From positions 1-31,942 of IMG/VR virus record IMGVR_UViG_3300036772_000068: DNA of 31,942 bases; one strand, written 5' to 3'. Shown here piece after piece: positions 17,786 to 25,239 of the stretch. Position 1 is the stretch's first letter; each line of letters starts with the position of its first letter. The stretch is from a virus. The position numbers were made by a program, and so were the translations under genes. Under the pieces are notes generated by a model that was not told where the DNA came from, searched no databases, and worked only from the letters and a program-made list of their open reading frames with translations.

Positions 17786-19203
17786 AGCATCATCCCACCA
17801 CCTGGCGATTCAGGCTTTGGTGGCTCTGGCGGTGGATTATCAAGGAGGGTTTCGTAATCAAGGTTAAGCCGCTGAGGGAAAAGGCTTTCGTTAGCGTTGG
17901 CGTTTTCACATGCCCACTCGATTAGCGTCGCGCGGTTATCAGGGTCAGCAGTCAATTGCGGAAGCACTACTTCCAGCATGCTGACGATCGCTTTAAAGCG
18001 AGTTTCATCGACCTTTACTTTCTCACTTTCCGGCTCTTTCAGAGAGGAAGGCCAGCGATATTCGAAGTTGTTTATCCAGCTCGAGAAATACACGCTGTAA
18101 GTGTTTTTCAATTCAGGGAAATCGGCGCGCAGCGACTGGAAAAATTCAATGCTCCAGGCCCGATACTGGCAGATGCGAATGAAGAACACATACAGCTGGT
18201 CCAGCCATTCCCTGATGTTGTCGATGTACACCGCGACAGCGCGAGCATCTTCCGTACCTTCCCCGAAGCCCTGGGCGAACGTCTCAGAGTTAAGGATGAT
18301 GGCTGGCATATCTGCGGCAGCGGCGATGTTCTCAAGGATGTGCTTACGGGCAGAGTCGAGCGGTTTTTCCAGATTGCTCAGGTCGATTGATTCGATATTG
18401 TCGGAATCACCAATCTGGAGGACCTCGCCAGTCTTCCCGCGTTTCAGCATCATGCGTTTAATACCGCTGAGCTTCTGCATCATGTTGTTTACTACGGAGC
18501 TTGGCCCCTTGATTTTCGTCACCAGCAAGCCGCCTTTCACCGCAACCATGTCATCAGTGCGCATGGTCTGGATGAAGGATTTCAGCGGATAGAGCGCGCG
18601 CTGGTAGACGCTGCGCCCGGAAAAACCGAACGCTGCAGGGTTATATGCCAGATAAATCGGGTCTTCGTTCTGTACGACGACGCAGCGCGATTTATGGTAA
18701 GGCTTTCCGGCCACCCGAATGCCATCTACCTTCTGGAAGTCAGGGGCATTCGGATCCTGATTCAGGACGATGCTTCCAGCGGTATTCATCGGGTCGAGAA
18801 TATTAAAACTTACGTTGTGCTTGTACAGCGTGCGGTAGTCTAGGGATTCGTTCGGCTCCTGGTTATCCACCAGCATGGCCACTGCCGATACACCGTAAAT
18901 TCGGGCGATACGCGCGGCGTTTGCAGTGTGCTGGTTAGCGCCCAGAGCTTTCCATTCGCGCTCGAACGCATCGCGCAGACGCTGCTCAAGTCCATACGAC
19001 TGCGCCACATGCACGGTACGCGGCTCATTCATCGCCATCTTGATTGGGCGATCCACCATCTTGCCGCCCAGCGGGTGGAAGAGGTAAACCGTTTTGCAGG
19101 TCTGATAGCCCGCCGTGGAGCCGGGTTGAATATCATCGCTGTCAAGCAACGCCATCAACTCTGATTGAGAGCAGCTGCCGATTTCGAAATCGTCTTCGTT
19201 CAT
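17782..19203 (-). CDS. Portal protein (DUF1073-type)
   Basis: The 473-residue protein starts MNEDDFEIGSCSQSEL and has a portal pattern: an N-terminal segment RIARIYGVSAVAMLVDNQE, the wing sequence GRSVYQRALYPLKSFIQTM, then the clip/stem motif ENIAAAADMPAIILNSETFAQGFGEGTEDARAVAVYIDNI at about residues 290-330. This is the DUF1073 portal family, which forms the dodecameric ring at the packaging vertex. The C terminus is proline-rich (PPPEPPKPESPGGGMM) and probably flexible. It lies 11 bases after the large terminase and overlaps the MuF gene. Confidence 0.85.
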   Translation of the reverse strand: MNEDDFEIGSCSQSELMALLDSDDIQPGSTAGYQTCKTVYLFHPLGGKMVDRPIKMAMNEPRTVHVAQSYGLEQRLRDAFEREWKALGANQHTANAARIARIYGVSAVAMLVDNQEPNESLDYRTLYKHNVSFNILDPMNTAGSIVLNQDPNAPDFQKVDGIRVAGKPYHKSRCVVVQNEDPIYLAYNPAAFGFSGRSVYQRALYPLKSFIQTMRTDDMVAVKGGLLVTKIKGPSSVVNNMMQKLSGIKRMMLKRGKTGEVLQIGDSDNIESIDLSNLEKPLDSARKHILENIAAAADMPAIILNSETFAQGFGEGTEDARAVAVYIDNIREWLDQLYVFFIRICQYRAWSIEFFQSLRADFPELKNTYSVYFSSWINNFEYRWPSSLKEPESEKVKVDETRFKAIVSMLEVVLPQLTADPDNRATLIEWACENANANESLFPQRLNLDYETLLDNPPPEPPKPESPGGGMML

Positions 19204-19214
19204 TGGTTCTCTCG

Positions 19215-20546
19215 TCAGATTGCGTCGCCGCTGCCGAAGGCGATAATCAGCCCGTATGTGTAATCATCGAGCAAATCATCAGCACGCTTATGCGCTTTCT
19301 TGTCGGCAAGGTGAAATCGGGAAACCTGCTTATGCAGATGGTTGGCTGTCTCGCCTTTGAATACGGCGGTCTTCTCGTAGGCGTATCGGGATATTTTCGC
19401 CAGGCCTCGATAGTGATAGCCGGAGGCCATAATGGCACGTTCATCTTTACCTTTACTGGTAAGCGCAGACTCAATCTTGTTTACCGGCCAGCCCAGGCTC
19501 TCGCCTTTTTGCAGCAGAATGCTACCCATGCTGGCATCTTCTATAAATACGCCGAGGCTGCCGTTTATGGCGACGCACTGACCGGAAAGCTCATTGAGAC
19601 GGTCAAACACCGACGGCATCCATGTTTCCAGCAGCGCGCCGTCTATCTGCACCACATCCCAGTCAAGAATTGTCAGGCGCTGACGCCCCGGCTGCGTATC
19701 CACTGCGTAAAAAACCACAGCAGTGCCGTCGTGTTCTGCCCCGCCCTTAACGGCGGTGTCCATGACCGCGAATACGGCCTGGCACACTTCCGGGTAATCA
19801 ACAGGCTGATCCTGATTCTCACCCTCAAACCATTTGTGCACATCGAAAAGTGCATCTGCTGACCAGTCCACGAACTCGGCCAGAAACTCCTGGCGAAATA
19901 CGCGAGGCTCGCAACGCAGCCTTTCTTTTTCCAGTTCTTCTGGAGGTACAAATGGATTTGATGAGGTTGGAGCGTGGTGCTCAATGAATCCGAGGGATTT
20001 GTTATTACAAATGGCGTAAAAGAAGTTGTCCTCATCAACACCATCTGGAGTTGAGAACACATAAGCCCGACCCTTGGTTGTAAGCAGGGTCGGCTTAATC
20101 GACTTGGGCCAAATCTCATTGAGCATCTCTGGAGACTTGGTAAACGCCGCTTCATCTATCAGTACGATGTCGTACTCACGACCTCGACCAGCCAGTTTGT
20201 TATCGTTCGTCACCCAGAAGTCTATCTTCCCGCCATTCTTCAGTAGCAGGCGCTTCTCCTGGCGACTGAATGACTTTTTCAGAGGGAGAAGAGTCTCTTC
20301 CAGCTTGTCGTAGATTTCCTGATACTGCCGATATTCAGCGGTGAAAATGCCGACGCGCCCACCCAGTTCAATATTCATTCCCGGTCGCTTAAACGGTGCT
20401 GTGGAATATGTAACAGCAGCGCTGGCAAGCATGAACGTTTTCCCCCAGCGTCGACCGCAGCGGATAGCATGCAGAGCCTCTTCCCATGAATCTGACCATA
20501 CCTTAAGCTGCCCGTCATGGAGCGTCGGGAGGTAAATATCGGCCAT
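19215..20546 (-). CDS. terL: Terminase large subunit
   Basis: The 443-residue protein has the ATPase/nuclease signature of DNA-packaging motors. Walker A is CGRRWGKT (residues 30-37), Walker B is IVLIDEAA with D131/E132, and the coupling strand YVFSTPDG follows at about 162. The RNase H-like nuclease has three acidic positions: D263 (VMDTAVKG), D337 (IEDAS) and D423/D424 (RADDLLD). It cuts concatemers and pumps DNA into the prohead with TerS and the portal. It starts at ATG 20546, one base after TerS. Confidence 0.95.
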   Translation of the reverse strand: MADIYLPTLHDGQLKVWSDSWEEALHAIRCGRRWGKTFMLASAAVTYSTAPFKRPGMNIELGGRVGIFTAEYRQYQEIYDKLEETLLPLKKSFSRQEKRLLLKNGGKIDFWVTNDNKLAGRGREYDIVLIDEAAFTKSPEMLNEIWPKSIKPTLLTTKGRAYVFSTPDGVDEDNFFYAICNNKSLGFIEHHAPTSSNPFVPPEELEKERLRCEPRVFRQEFLAEFVDWSADALFDVHKWFEGENQDQPVDYPEVCQAVFAVMDTAVKGGAEHDGTAVVFYAVDTQPGRQRLTILDWDVVQIDGALLETWMPSVFDRLNELSGQCVAINGSLGVFIEDASMGSILLQKGESLGWPVNKIESALTSKGKDERAIMASGYHYRGLAKISRYAYEKTAVFKGETANHLHKQVSRFHLADKKAHKRADDLLDDYTYGLIIAFGSGDAI

Positions 20547-20547
20547 A

Positions 20548-21288
20548 TCATCTTCCAGGTATCGGCAGGGTGTTGTGTACGACGATTGCGTTATCGCTGT
20601 CGCCGTCTTTCATGATGTCGATTTCCCTTTCCACTTTTTCAGTGGCTCGCTCGCGGTAGGCGGCATCAACTCTAAGTTTCTCTATCGAGCCTTTGGTGTA
20701 CTCCAGTGACTCAATGCGCTGCGTATTGCGGTGCATGGCTTTCTGCGCCGACGAAATCAGATCGTGAAGGTTTTTCGCTGTTTCACTATCAGCAGTTTCA
20801 AGCTCGGTCTGCCACCTCCCGATGCTTTCCGCCGCCGTCAGGTTCGCCGCACGCAGCCAGAACAACTCATCGTCGAGCGTAAGTGACTGGGCGTCTTCTG
20901 TTATTGCATCAGAGAGAAGCATCCTGCGACCGTAACCGCCGTGCTTAAGTGCATGCTGGTTGCCTGGTGCGAACGCGTTGACCGGTGGAGCATGTCGGGA
21001 ACCGCGTATCGGTTTCGCGCCTTGGGAAATTTCAGTGCTGCCTGTTTCTCCGTGGCTCTTTTTCACCTTCCCGGATTGACTGGCCTCACTCTTTTCCCTC
21101 TGCGAATTCGCACTCTTTTTCGCGCTGCCTTTCTGCGAATTCGCACCGTAATTCGTAACTTTTATGTAGCGCTTCGCAGTCGAGTAATTAAGCCCCTGCG
21201 CCTCGCACCATTCTTTAGGGGAGATGTTTGAATTGGCGTGATCGGCGAGGAACTGTTCTTGCAAACTCCCCCAGTCCGGCCTTGCCAT
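20548..21288 (-). CDS. terS: Terminase small subunit
   Basis: The 246-residue protein has an N-terminal helix-turn-helix (ISPKEWCEAQGLNYSTAKR, residues about 22-40), an unstructured serine/lysine-rich linker (50-100), a conserved APGNQHALKHGGYGRRM motif at about 108-124, and a C-terminal helical coiled-coil region for oligomerisation. It would recognise the packaging site and recruit TerL, which follows after one base. AAGGA lies six bases before ATG 21288. Confidence 0.9.
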   Translation of the reverse strand: MARPDWGSLQEQFLADHANSNISPKEWCEAQGLNYSTAKRYIKVTNYGANSQKGSAKKSANSQREKSEASQSGKVKKSHGETGSTEISQGAKPIRGSRHAPPVNAFAPGNQHALKHGGYGRRMLLSDAITEDAQSLTLDDELFWLRAANLTAAESIGRWQTELETADSETAKNLHDLISSAQKAMHRNTQRIESLEYTKGSIEKLRVDAAYRERATEKVEREIDIMKDGDSDNAIVVHNTLPIPGR

Positions 21289-21297
21289 AATTCATCC

Positions 21298-21783
21298 TTA
21301 GCTAACCGTCACGGCGCATCTGACAGAGTCAATTACGCGTCCTGATGCGTCGGTAACCTGGCACCAATAGCTACCGGAGCTTTCAATTGTAACGGCATGA
21401 TTAATCAGACTCGCCATTGCTGCTGATGGGTTGATTGCAGGGTCGATTGCGATTTCACCGTAATACCACTGATATGCATATGGTGTGCTTCCACCCTGTA
21501 TCGCAATCGTTAGTGTCAGGTCAGTACCTACTGCAACTGATTTGGCAGCAGGAAGGTTTGTTTTGAAAACAAGTGCATTTAAATATGCGATATAGAATCC
21601 GGCGGCATTTGGCACAGAACTCAGAAATGTTTTCATCACCACATCAGGCATGCTGAATGGCGTTACACCAACCCCGGACGGGTCAACATCCAGCCAGATT
21701 GAATCAATCGTGACTGATGATTGCCGGGTAAGAACAATGCGCTGGTTTAGCAAATCATCGCGGGGACGGAAAAAATTTCCCAT
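21298..21783 (-). CDS. Ig-like domain protein before the terminase genes
   Basis: This 161-residue protein ends in an immunoglobulin-like domain (about residues 78-161): GTDLTLTIAIQGGSTPYAYQWYYGE and the Y-x-C-x-V motif SGSYWCQVTDASG, the same cysteine/tryptophan core as phage Ig folds. The N-terminal half (TIDSIWLDVDPSGVGVTPFSM) is short and has no known domain. Such proteins often decorate phage heads (Hoc-like) and help weak binding to cells or mucus. It starts right after two terminators and nine bases before TerS, the first gene of the packaging cluster. Confidence 0.65.
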   Translation of the reverse strand: MGNFFRPRDDLLNQRIVLTRQSSVTIDSIWLDVDPSGVGVTPFSMPDVVMKTFLSSVPNAAGFYIAYLNALVFKTNLPAAKSVAVGTDLTLTIAIQGGSTPYAYQWYYGEIAIDPAINPSAAMASLINHAVTIESSGSYWCQVTDASGRVIDSVRCAVTVS

Positions 21784-21811
21784 TGGTTAGCTCCTGTTTG
21801 GTTAAAACCAT

Positions 21812-21836
21812 TAAAAAAGCCACTCGTAAGCGGCCT
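21812..21836 (-). terminator. Intrinsic terminator 2 of a tandem pair
   Basis: On the minus strand AAAGGCCGC pairs with GTGGCTTTT (nine pairs including two G-U) around a TTACGA loop and runs into six T. It is only 29 bases before the Ig-like gene start. Confidence 0.65.
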
Positions 21837-21848
21837 TTGTGATGGCAA

Positions 21849-21870
21849 TAAAAAACCGCCCGGAGGCGGC
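21849..21870 (-). terminator. Intrinsic terminator 1 of a tandem pair
   Basis: On the minus strand CCGCC-TCCG-GGCGG is followed by six T. It sits six bases after the stop of the 100-residue gene, closing the lysis/accessory region. Confidence 0.75.
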
Positions 21871-21875
21871 TGGAA

Positions 21876-22178
21876 TTAATCAAGTTTGTTTCGATGCTGC
21901 TGCAATCGCGACTGAACATATCCTTCATAGGACGGCGACATCTTGTACGTGATTGCTTGCTGAAACCCTGCTGACATATGCTCTGCCCGGTAGCTTTCGT
22001 AAGTAATAGTGAACTCATCTACCTGAATGATAACCTTAGGGTCGGCCATTCCTCTGGATTGTTCATCGAAGACTTTAACCAAGTAATCATCACCCTCGTT
22101 TTGGATAAGCTCGTACTTAACCATACGGCTGCCTTTCTCACTTGTTATGTAGAGCGTTTTTATATTGTGGAATATCAT
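21876..22178 (-). CDS. Small hypothetical protein
   Basis: A 100-residue protein (or 82 from ATG 22124, MVKYELIQNEGDDYLVKVFD) with no signal peptide or membrane span; both starts have AGGA- or AAGG-type sites. It is rich in short beta strands (VIIQVDEFTITYESYRAEH) and ends in a helical QSRLQQHRNKLD. It is the last gene before the tandem terminators and lies in the AT-richer accessory stretch between lysis and packaging genes. No function can be given. Confidence 0.55.
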   Translation of the reverse strand: MIFHNIKTLYITSEKGSRMVKYELIQNEGDDYLVKVFDEQSRGMADPKVIIQVDEFTITYESYRAEHMSAGFQQAITYKMSPSYEGYVQSRLQQHRNKLD

Positions 22179-22205
22179 TATTCTTTTCCTGTAAATAATC
22201 GGAAA

Positions 22206-22271
22206 TCAAACAATACACATACTAATCACAATGGAAAAGGCAATGGTGTTTTTGGCAGCTTCCCTCGTCAT
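22206..22271 (-). CDS. Possible 21-residue membrane peptide
   Basis: An ATG at 22271 preceded by AGGGG eight bases upstream opens a short frame for MTREAAKNTIAFSIVISMCI plus V. Charged N terminus and hydrophobic remainder suggest a membrane microprotein or remnant of one. The gap 22179-22306 holds nothing else except a weaker plus-strand 28-codon frame without a ribosome site. Confidence 0.3.
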   Translation of the reverse strand: MTREAAKNTIAFSIVISMCIV

Positions 22272-22306
22272 TATCGAAGCCCCTCAGTGGGCAGCCTCTG
22301 TAATAT

Positions 22307-22789
22307 TTAACCTTTAATGAACTCTTCGGTCGGGAATCCCAACTTGCTTTCCAGCAATTCAGCATGTCCGCTCGAAACAATAGCGACATGATGCGGGTGC
22401 GCGTTTTCAGCCAGCCACTTAATCAATGGCATCGATGCGGCTTCAAAACTTTTCAGCTTGTTTTTGCTGCACACTTCGTCGGAATCTGCCTTTGCAATAT
22501 CTTCGTGGGCATTGTTGTCTTCGGCATAAATAGGGAAACATCTCATATCCCCAACGAGGGATGCTCTGACGGCTCGGGTTTCAAAAGAATTAAGGTCACA
22601 ATACAGTTCAATAAACTCACCATTGAGCTTATTCATATCTGGTTTAGATTTGGAAAAGCCCACGACAAAAGGGTCTGTTCTTTGTTGCGAGAGAATCTCT
22701 GATATAACAGAGCCACTCCGAGGGGTAGAGACATCCAAGCCATAGAGATTGACGGTCCATGCCTTAATCGTTCGGTTGTTTATACTCAT
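22307..22789 (-). CDS. Hypothetical protein downstream of Rz
   Basis: A 160-residue soluble protein starting MSINNRTIKAWTVNLYGLDV inside the end of Rz (26-base overlap) with AGGA six bases upstream, so it is translationally linked to the lysis cassette. The C terminus (MPLIKWLAENAHPHHVAIV, then SGHAELLESKLGFPTEEFI) may be a helical domain with several histidines. I do not recognise the family, and no signal sequence is present. Confidence 0.55.
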   Translation of the reverse strand: MSINNRTIKAWTVNLYGLDVSTPRSGSVISEILSQQRTDPFVVGFSKSKPDMNKLNGEFIELYCDLNSFETRAVRASLVGDMRCFPIYAEDNNAHEDIAKADSDEVCSKNKLKSFEAASMPLIKWLAENAHPHHVAIVSSGHAELLESKLGFPTEEFIKG

Positions 22790-23261
22790 TGGTTATCCTG
22801 CATTGCTGTTTGATGTAATCCTGCAGCCCAGCTATTTGCTTGCCTGCGGTTTCAATTCGCTGTCTGAGGGTGAAATAATCCCGTTCAGCGGCGTCAGTAA
22901 GTCCGGGGCTGGTAGCATCATCCAAGCTGGCGGTGCCGGTGGGTTTGGACACAGGCTTGCTGCAGGTGGCATTGAGGTGCAGCCGCTTATTACCAGCAGC
23001 AACATCACGCTGCAATTGTTCAATAGTCGCTTTGGCATCCGCCAGTTCTCCGGTGTATTTGGCATCGAGTGCTGCAACATCTCGCTGACGAACAGTCATA
23101 TCGTCGATGGTCGTCTTTCGACTTTCAGCCAGAGTGGTTGCGTCATTAGCCCGTTTTTTCTCGCTCTGATACAAGGTGTTGTAGTGGTTGGCTGAATAAA
23201 CGAGCCCACCAGCCAGGCTAATTACAAACAGCACAATCAAAATCTGGTAGCTCAGCTTCAT
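22764..23261 (-). CDS. Rz: Rz-like i-spanin
   Basis: A 165-residue protein with a single N-terminal membrane anchor (LSYQILIVLFVISLAGGLVY, residues 3-22) and a long periplasmic coiled coil (ESRKTTIDDMTVRQRDVAAL ... YTGELADAKATIEQLQRDV). This is the layout of inner-membrane spanins, which with Rz1 bridge and fuse the membranes at the end of lysis. It overlaps the endolysin gene by ATGA, and Rz1 lies inside it in another frame. Confidence 0.85.
   Translation of the reverse strand: MKLSYQILIVLFVISLAGGLVYSANHYNTLYQSEKKRANDATTLAESRKTTIDDMTVRQRDVAALDAKYTGELADAKATIEQLQRDVAAGNKRLHLNATCSKPVSKPTGTASLDDATSPGLTDAAERDYFTLRQRIETAGKQIAGLQDYIKQQCRITNEYKQPND
22832..23038 (-). CDS. Rz1: Rz1-like o-spanin lipoprotein, embedded in Rz
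   Basis: In a different minus-strand frame inside Rz, ATG 23038 opens a 68-residue protein with a lipoprotein signal ending in LLLVISGC (C20 lipidated), followed by a proline-rich mature segment (CPNPPAPPAWMMLPAPD). Embedded, small, proline-rich lipoproteins are the defining features of Rz1. GGAG lies about nine bases before the ATG. An ATG 14 codons upstream is less likely as it would spoil the signal sequence. Confidence 0.85.
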   Translation of the reverse strand: MPKRLLNNCSVMLLLVISGCTSMPPAASLCPNPPAPPAWMMLPAPDLLTPLNGIISPSDSELKPQASK

Positions 23262-23869
23262 ACCAGTGCCGCCTGCGCCCGGTTAAAGCGAGTCTTGCGG
23301 TCATCGATACCGTTCTGTCCACCGTTGATGATCTGTGTAATACGAACCACGTCGCCGGAATACAACAAGCAACCACGCAGGGTGTAATACCAGGCGGCTG
23401 AACGAGCAGCATGCTTTTCCTGCTCAATGAGTTCAGGCGTGCTGATAAGGTCAAGCTTCAGCTCGGTACCGCATTTTGTGTAATTTTCACGGCCAGTGAT
23501 TTGAATCAGTCCGCGTCCGCGATATTTCCAGCCATCACCAGATTCCTTATTACCCATGCGGCTGCCATAAACCAGATTGGCAATCTGTGGCTGGTGGGCT
23601 GCCTGGGTAGTGGTGCGCCCGAGCATTTCGCACTGATACGGCGTCAGGCGATTACCGAAGGTTTTCTTCAGACCATCCACGGAATAGTTGAAGCTTTCCA
23701 CTAGCGTGCCGAATCCACCTGATTCATGGCCGACCTGCGCAATAAACATCGCCTGATCAGTTGGCGACGTAATGCCAAATTCTGTCATTGCTGCATCGAC
23801 AGGCTGAAACCAGCGCGCAGCTAATTCGGCGCTGACACCAGCCGCCATTTGAAATTGTTGTTGGTTCAA
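23258..23869 (-). CDS. GH19-family endolysin
   Basis: The 203-residue protein has the chitinase-19/lysozyme signature: AQVGHESGGFGTLVESFNY with E49 as probable catalytic acid, and YRGRGLIQITGRENY at about residues 116-130. No signal peptide or SAR anchor is seen, so export to the peptidoglycan must use the holin. It lies between the holins and Rz, coupled by ATGA to Rz. Confidence 0.9.
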   Translation of the reverse strand: MNQQQFQMAAGVSAELAARWFQPVDAAMTEFGITSPTDQAMFIAQVGHESGGFGTLVESFNYSVDGLKKTFGNRLTPYQCEMLGRTTTQAAHQPQIANLVYGSRMGNKESGDGWKYRGRGLIQITGRENYTKCGTELKLDLISTPELIEQEKHAARSAAWYYTLRGCLLYSGDVVRITQIINGGQNGIDDRKTRFNRAQAALV

Positions 23870-23871
23870 AA

Positions 23872-24165
23872 TTAACTCCTTGCCAGTTGTGCCAGATTCC
23901 CACCTGAGCGAAACAGCACCACTAAGAATGTGAAGTTGAGAAGAATTTCCGACGGGTCCGCATGCGTGTATTTACCGAAAATGATTCTGAACGCCGTATA
24001 AGCAGATGCGAGGATCACTCCATATGCGAACACCGATACCAGAACCCTTCGCTGACGCCCATTACGCTGAAAGAACATCAGGCGCCCCGCTATCAGCAGA
24101 CAAATCACTGCATTTGCATCCAGCAGGACAGAATTTGCGTTCTGTACTAGCCATTGCCATGTCAT
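23872..24165 (-). CDS. Holin (3-TM, phage holin 3_7-like)
   Basis: A 97-residue membrane protein with three hydrophobic segments (about 16-31 LDANAVICLLIAGRLMF, 40-60 VLVSVFAYGVILASAYTAF and 73-86 EILLNFTFLVVLFR). The charged RNGRQRR loop fits this holin family. It would form the membrane lesion that releases the endolysin, which starts two bases downstream. It overlaps the upstream holin-like gene by ATGA. Confidence 0.8.
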   Translation of the reverse strand: MTWQWLVQNANSVLLDANAVICLLIAGRLMFFQRNGRQRRVLVSVFAYGVILASAYTAFRIIFGKYTHADPSEILLNFTFLVVLFRSGGNLAQLARS

Positions 24166-24563
24166 TTTCCGTCCTCCTCCAGCTTTGGTGGGCTGGCTGT
24201 TTTGGATCGGGAAAGAACGCGCAACAGGATCGCAACTGAAATCGTCGAGGCCACCAGTGCGCCGATAGCCGGCGACACTGAAACGGTAACCGGCGGTGTT
24301 AAATGGTTGAGTGCGGAATTAATTAGCGCAGCGATAACTTCAGAAGCCATTCCTGCGCTATAAACGCCACCGATAAAAGAAATCATCGCAAGAATGATTT
24401 GCTTCCAGAGTCGGTGGTCTTCTGCTGTAAGCACATAAAGCGCTGCACCAGCCAAGGCGCAGACCATTACCGCTGGCGTTGCCTCTGGAAATAACGCGGC
24501 AAAGGTCACCCCTGCCGATCCAGCGGTCACACCGCCAGCAATGGCAGTTAGCGGTTCAGACAT
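24162..24563 (-). CDS. Second holin-like/antiholin membrane protein
   Basis: The preferred start is ATG 24563 (MSEPLTAIAGGVTAGSAGVT), giving 133 residues; a TTG start upstream at 24602 would run through the terminator hairpin. There are about four hydrophobic segments (ATPAVMVCALAGAALYVLTA, LAMISFIGGVYSAGMASEVI, SPAIGALVASTISVAILLRV). A pair of small membrane proteins before the endolysin suggests holin and antiholin, but which is which cannot be told. The tail SRSKTASPPKLEEDGK is cytoplasmic-like and charged. Confidence 0.65.
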   Translation of the reverse strand: MSEPLTAIAGGVTAGSAGVTFAALFPEATPAVMVCALAGAALYVLTAEDHRLWKQIILAMISFIGGVYSAGMASEVIAALINSALNHLTPPVTVSVSPAIGALVASTISVAILLRVLSRSKTASPPKLEEDGK

Positions 24564-24584
24564 TGCTGTGAGTTCCGAGTGAGT

Positions 24585-24610
24585 GAAAAGAACGCCCCGC
24601 AAAGCAGGGC
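24585..24610 (-). terminator. Possible intrinsic terminator before the lysis cassette
   Basis: On the minus strand GCCCTGC-TTT-GCGGGGC (seven pairs, one G-U) is followed by GTTCTTTTC. The T run is broken by a C, so efficiency is uncertain. It lies between the cargo cassette and the holins. Confidence 0.45.
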
Positions 24611-24624
24611 AAATGAGGGTTAAT

Positions 24625-25239
24625 TTAAACCCGGCGGAAAGCGTACGAAGCGACGCCCTTACGCCCTAACTGGCATTCAATCGTGTTCTGCTCAATACAG
24701 GTGAATCCCTGCTCTGCAAACCAACGCTTGATACCATCATCGGTGAAATACCAGATGTGCTCGTTCTTTCTGAAATGGTGCGAGGTCAGGATGTCTCCCG
24801 CATCAGTAAAAATCGGGATTGCCACGAAAACGAATTCAGTTGCCTGCTGTATCGCAAGCTCAGGCTCGTCAATATGCTCCAGTACGTCCCACATCGTAAT
24901 CGCACGCCACTTGCTGCCATAAAGGTCGGCGTAAGCATCACGCGCATTCAGCCAGTCGATACCCGCAGGATTAACATCGAACCCAAGTGTTCCCTGCCTG
25001 CTACTGACAAACTGACCAGCGCCTATCCCAACATCCAGAACGGGTCCTGTGTAATGCCGGGCAACCAGGTCAATTCGTGCTTGTGTTAGCGCACGCCCTG
25101 TCTCGGTATCCGCCCTGCGTTGATATTCAGCAAAGTAGCTTTCGTCATAGGGTCGGGAAGCGGGAACCGGATAGCGTCCGATCCCTAGTTCAGGAAGGAA
25201 TACCAGCCCGCTGTTTAATTCCTGATAAAACGACTTCAT
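24625..25239 (-). CDS. Class I SAM-dependent methyltransferase (cargo cassette)
   Basis: A 204-residue protein with motif I VLDVGIGAGQF (67-77), a motif II-like GFDVNPAGIDW (86-96) and motif IV-like MWDVLEHIDEPE (116-127), the small-molecule UbiG-like pattern. A conserved N-terminal region (LGIGRYPVPASRPYDESYF) precedes the SAM domain. It lacks a DPPY/NPPY DNA-methylase motif, so a sugar, lipid or protein target is more likely than a base. The gene overlaps the preceding glycosyltransferase-like gene by 50 bases and is the last of the cassette. Confidence 0.7.
   Translation of the reverse strand: MKSFYQELNSGLVFLPELGIGRYPVPASRPYDESYFAEYQRRADTETGRALTQARIDLVARHYTGPVLDVGIGAGQFVSSRQGTLGFDVNPAGIDWLNARDAYADLYGSKWRAITMWDVLEHIDEPELAIQQATEFVFVAIPIFTDAGDILTSHHFRKNEHIWYFTDDGIKRWFAEQGFTCIEQNTIECQLGRKGVASYAFRRV

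Noticed and set aside
16958-17857. Plus-strand 299-codon ORF
   Set aside because: It lies exactly opposite the MuF-like and portal genes, which have clear family signatures; its translation has no recognisable domain and no convincing ribosome site. Long shadow ORF in a GC-rich region.
19044-19862. Plus-strand 272-codon ORF
   Set aside because: Opposite terminase large subunit and portal; no domain pattern, and the minus-strand genes have catalytic motifs.
22231-22317. Plus-strand 28-codon ORF in the gap after the post-lysis gene
   Set aside because: No ribosome site and antisense to every neighbouring gene.
24564-24602. TTG extension of the second holin-like gene
   Set aside because: It would start inside the terminator hairpin and adds a non-hydrophobic segment not seen in holins.
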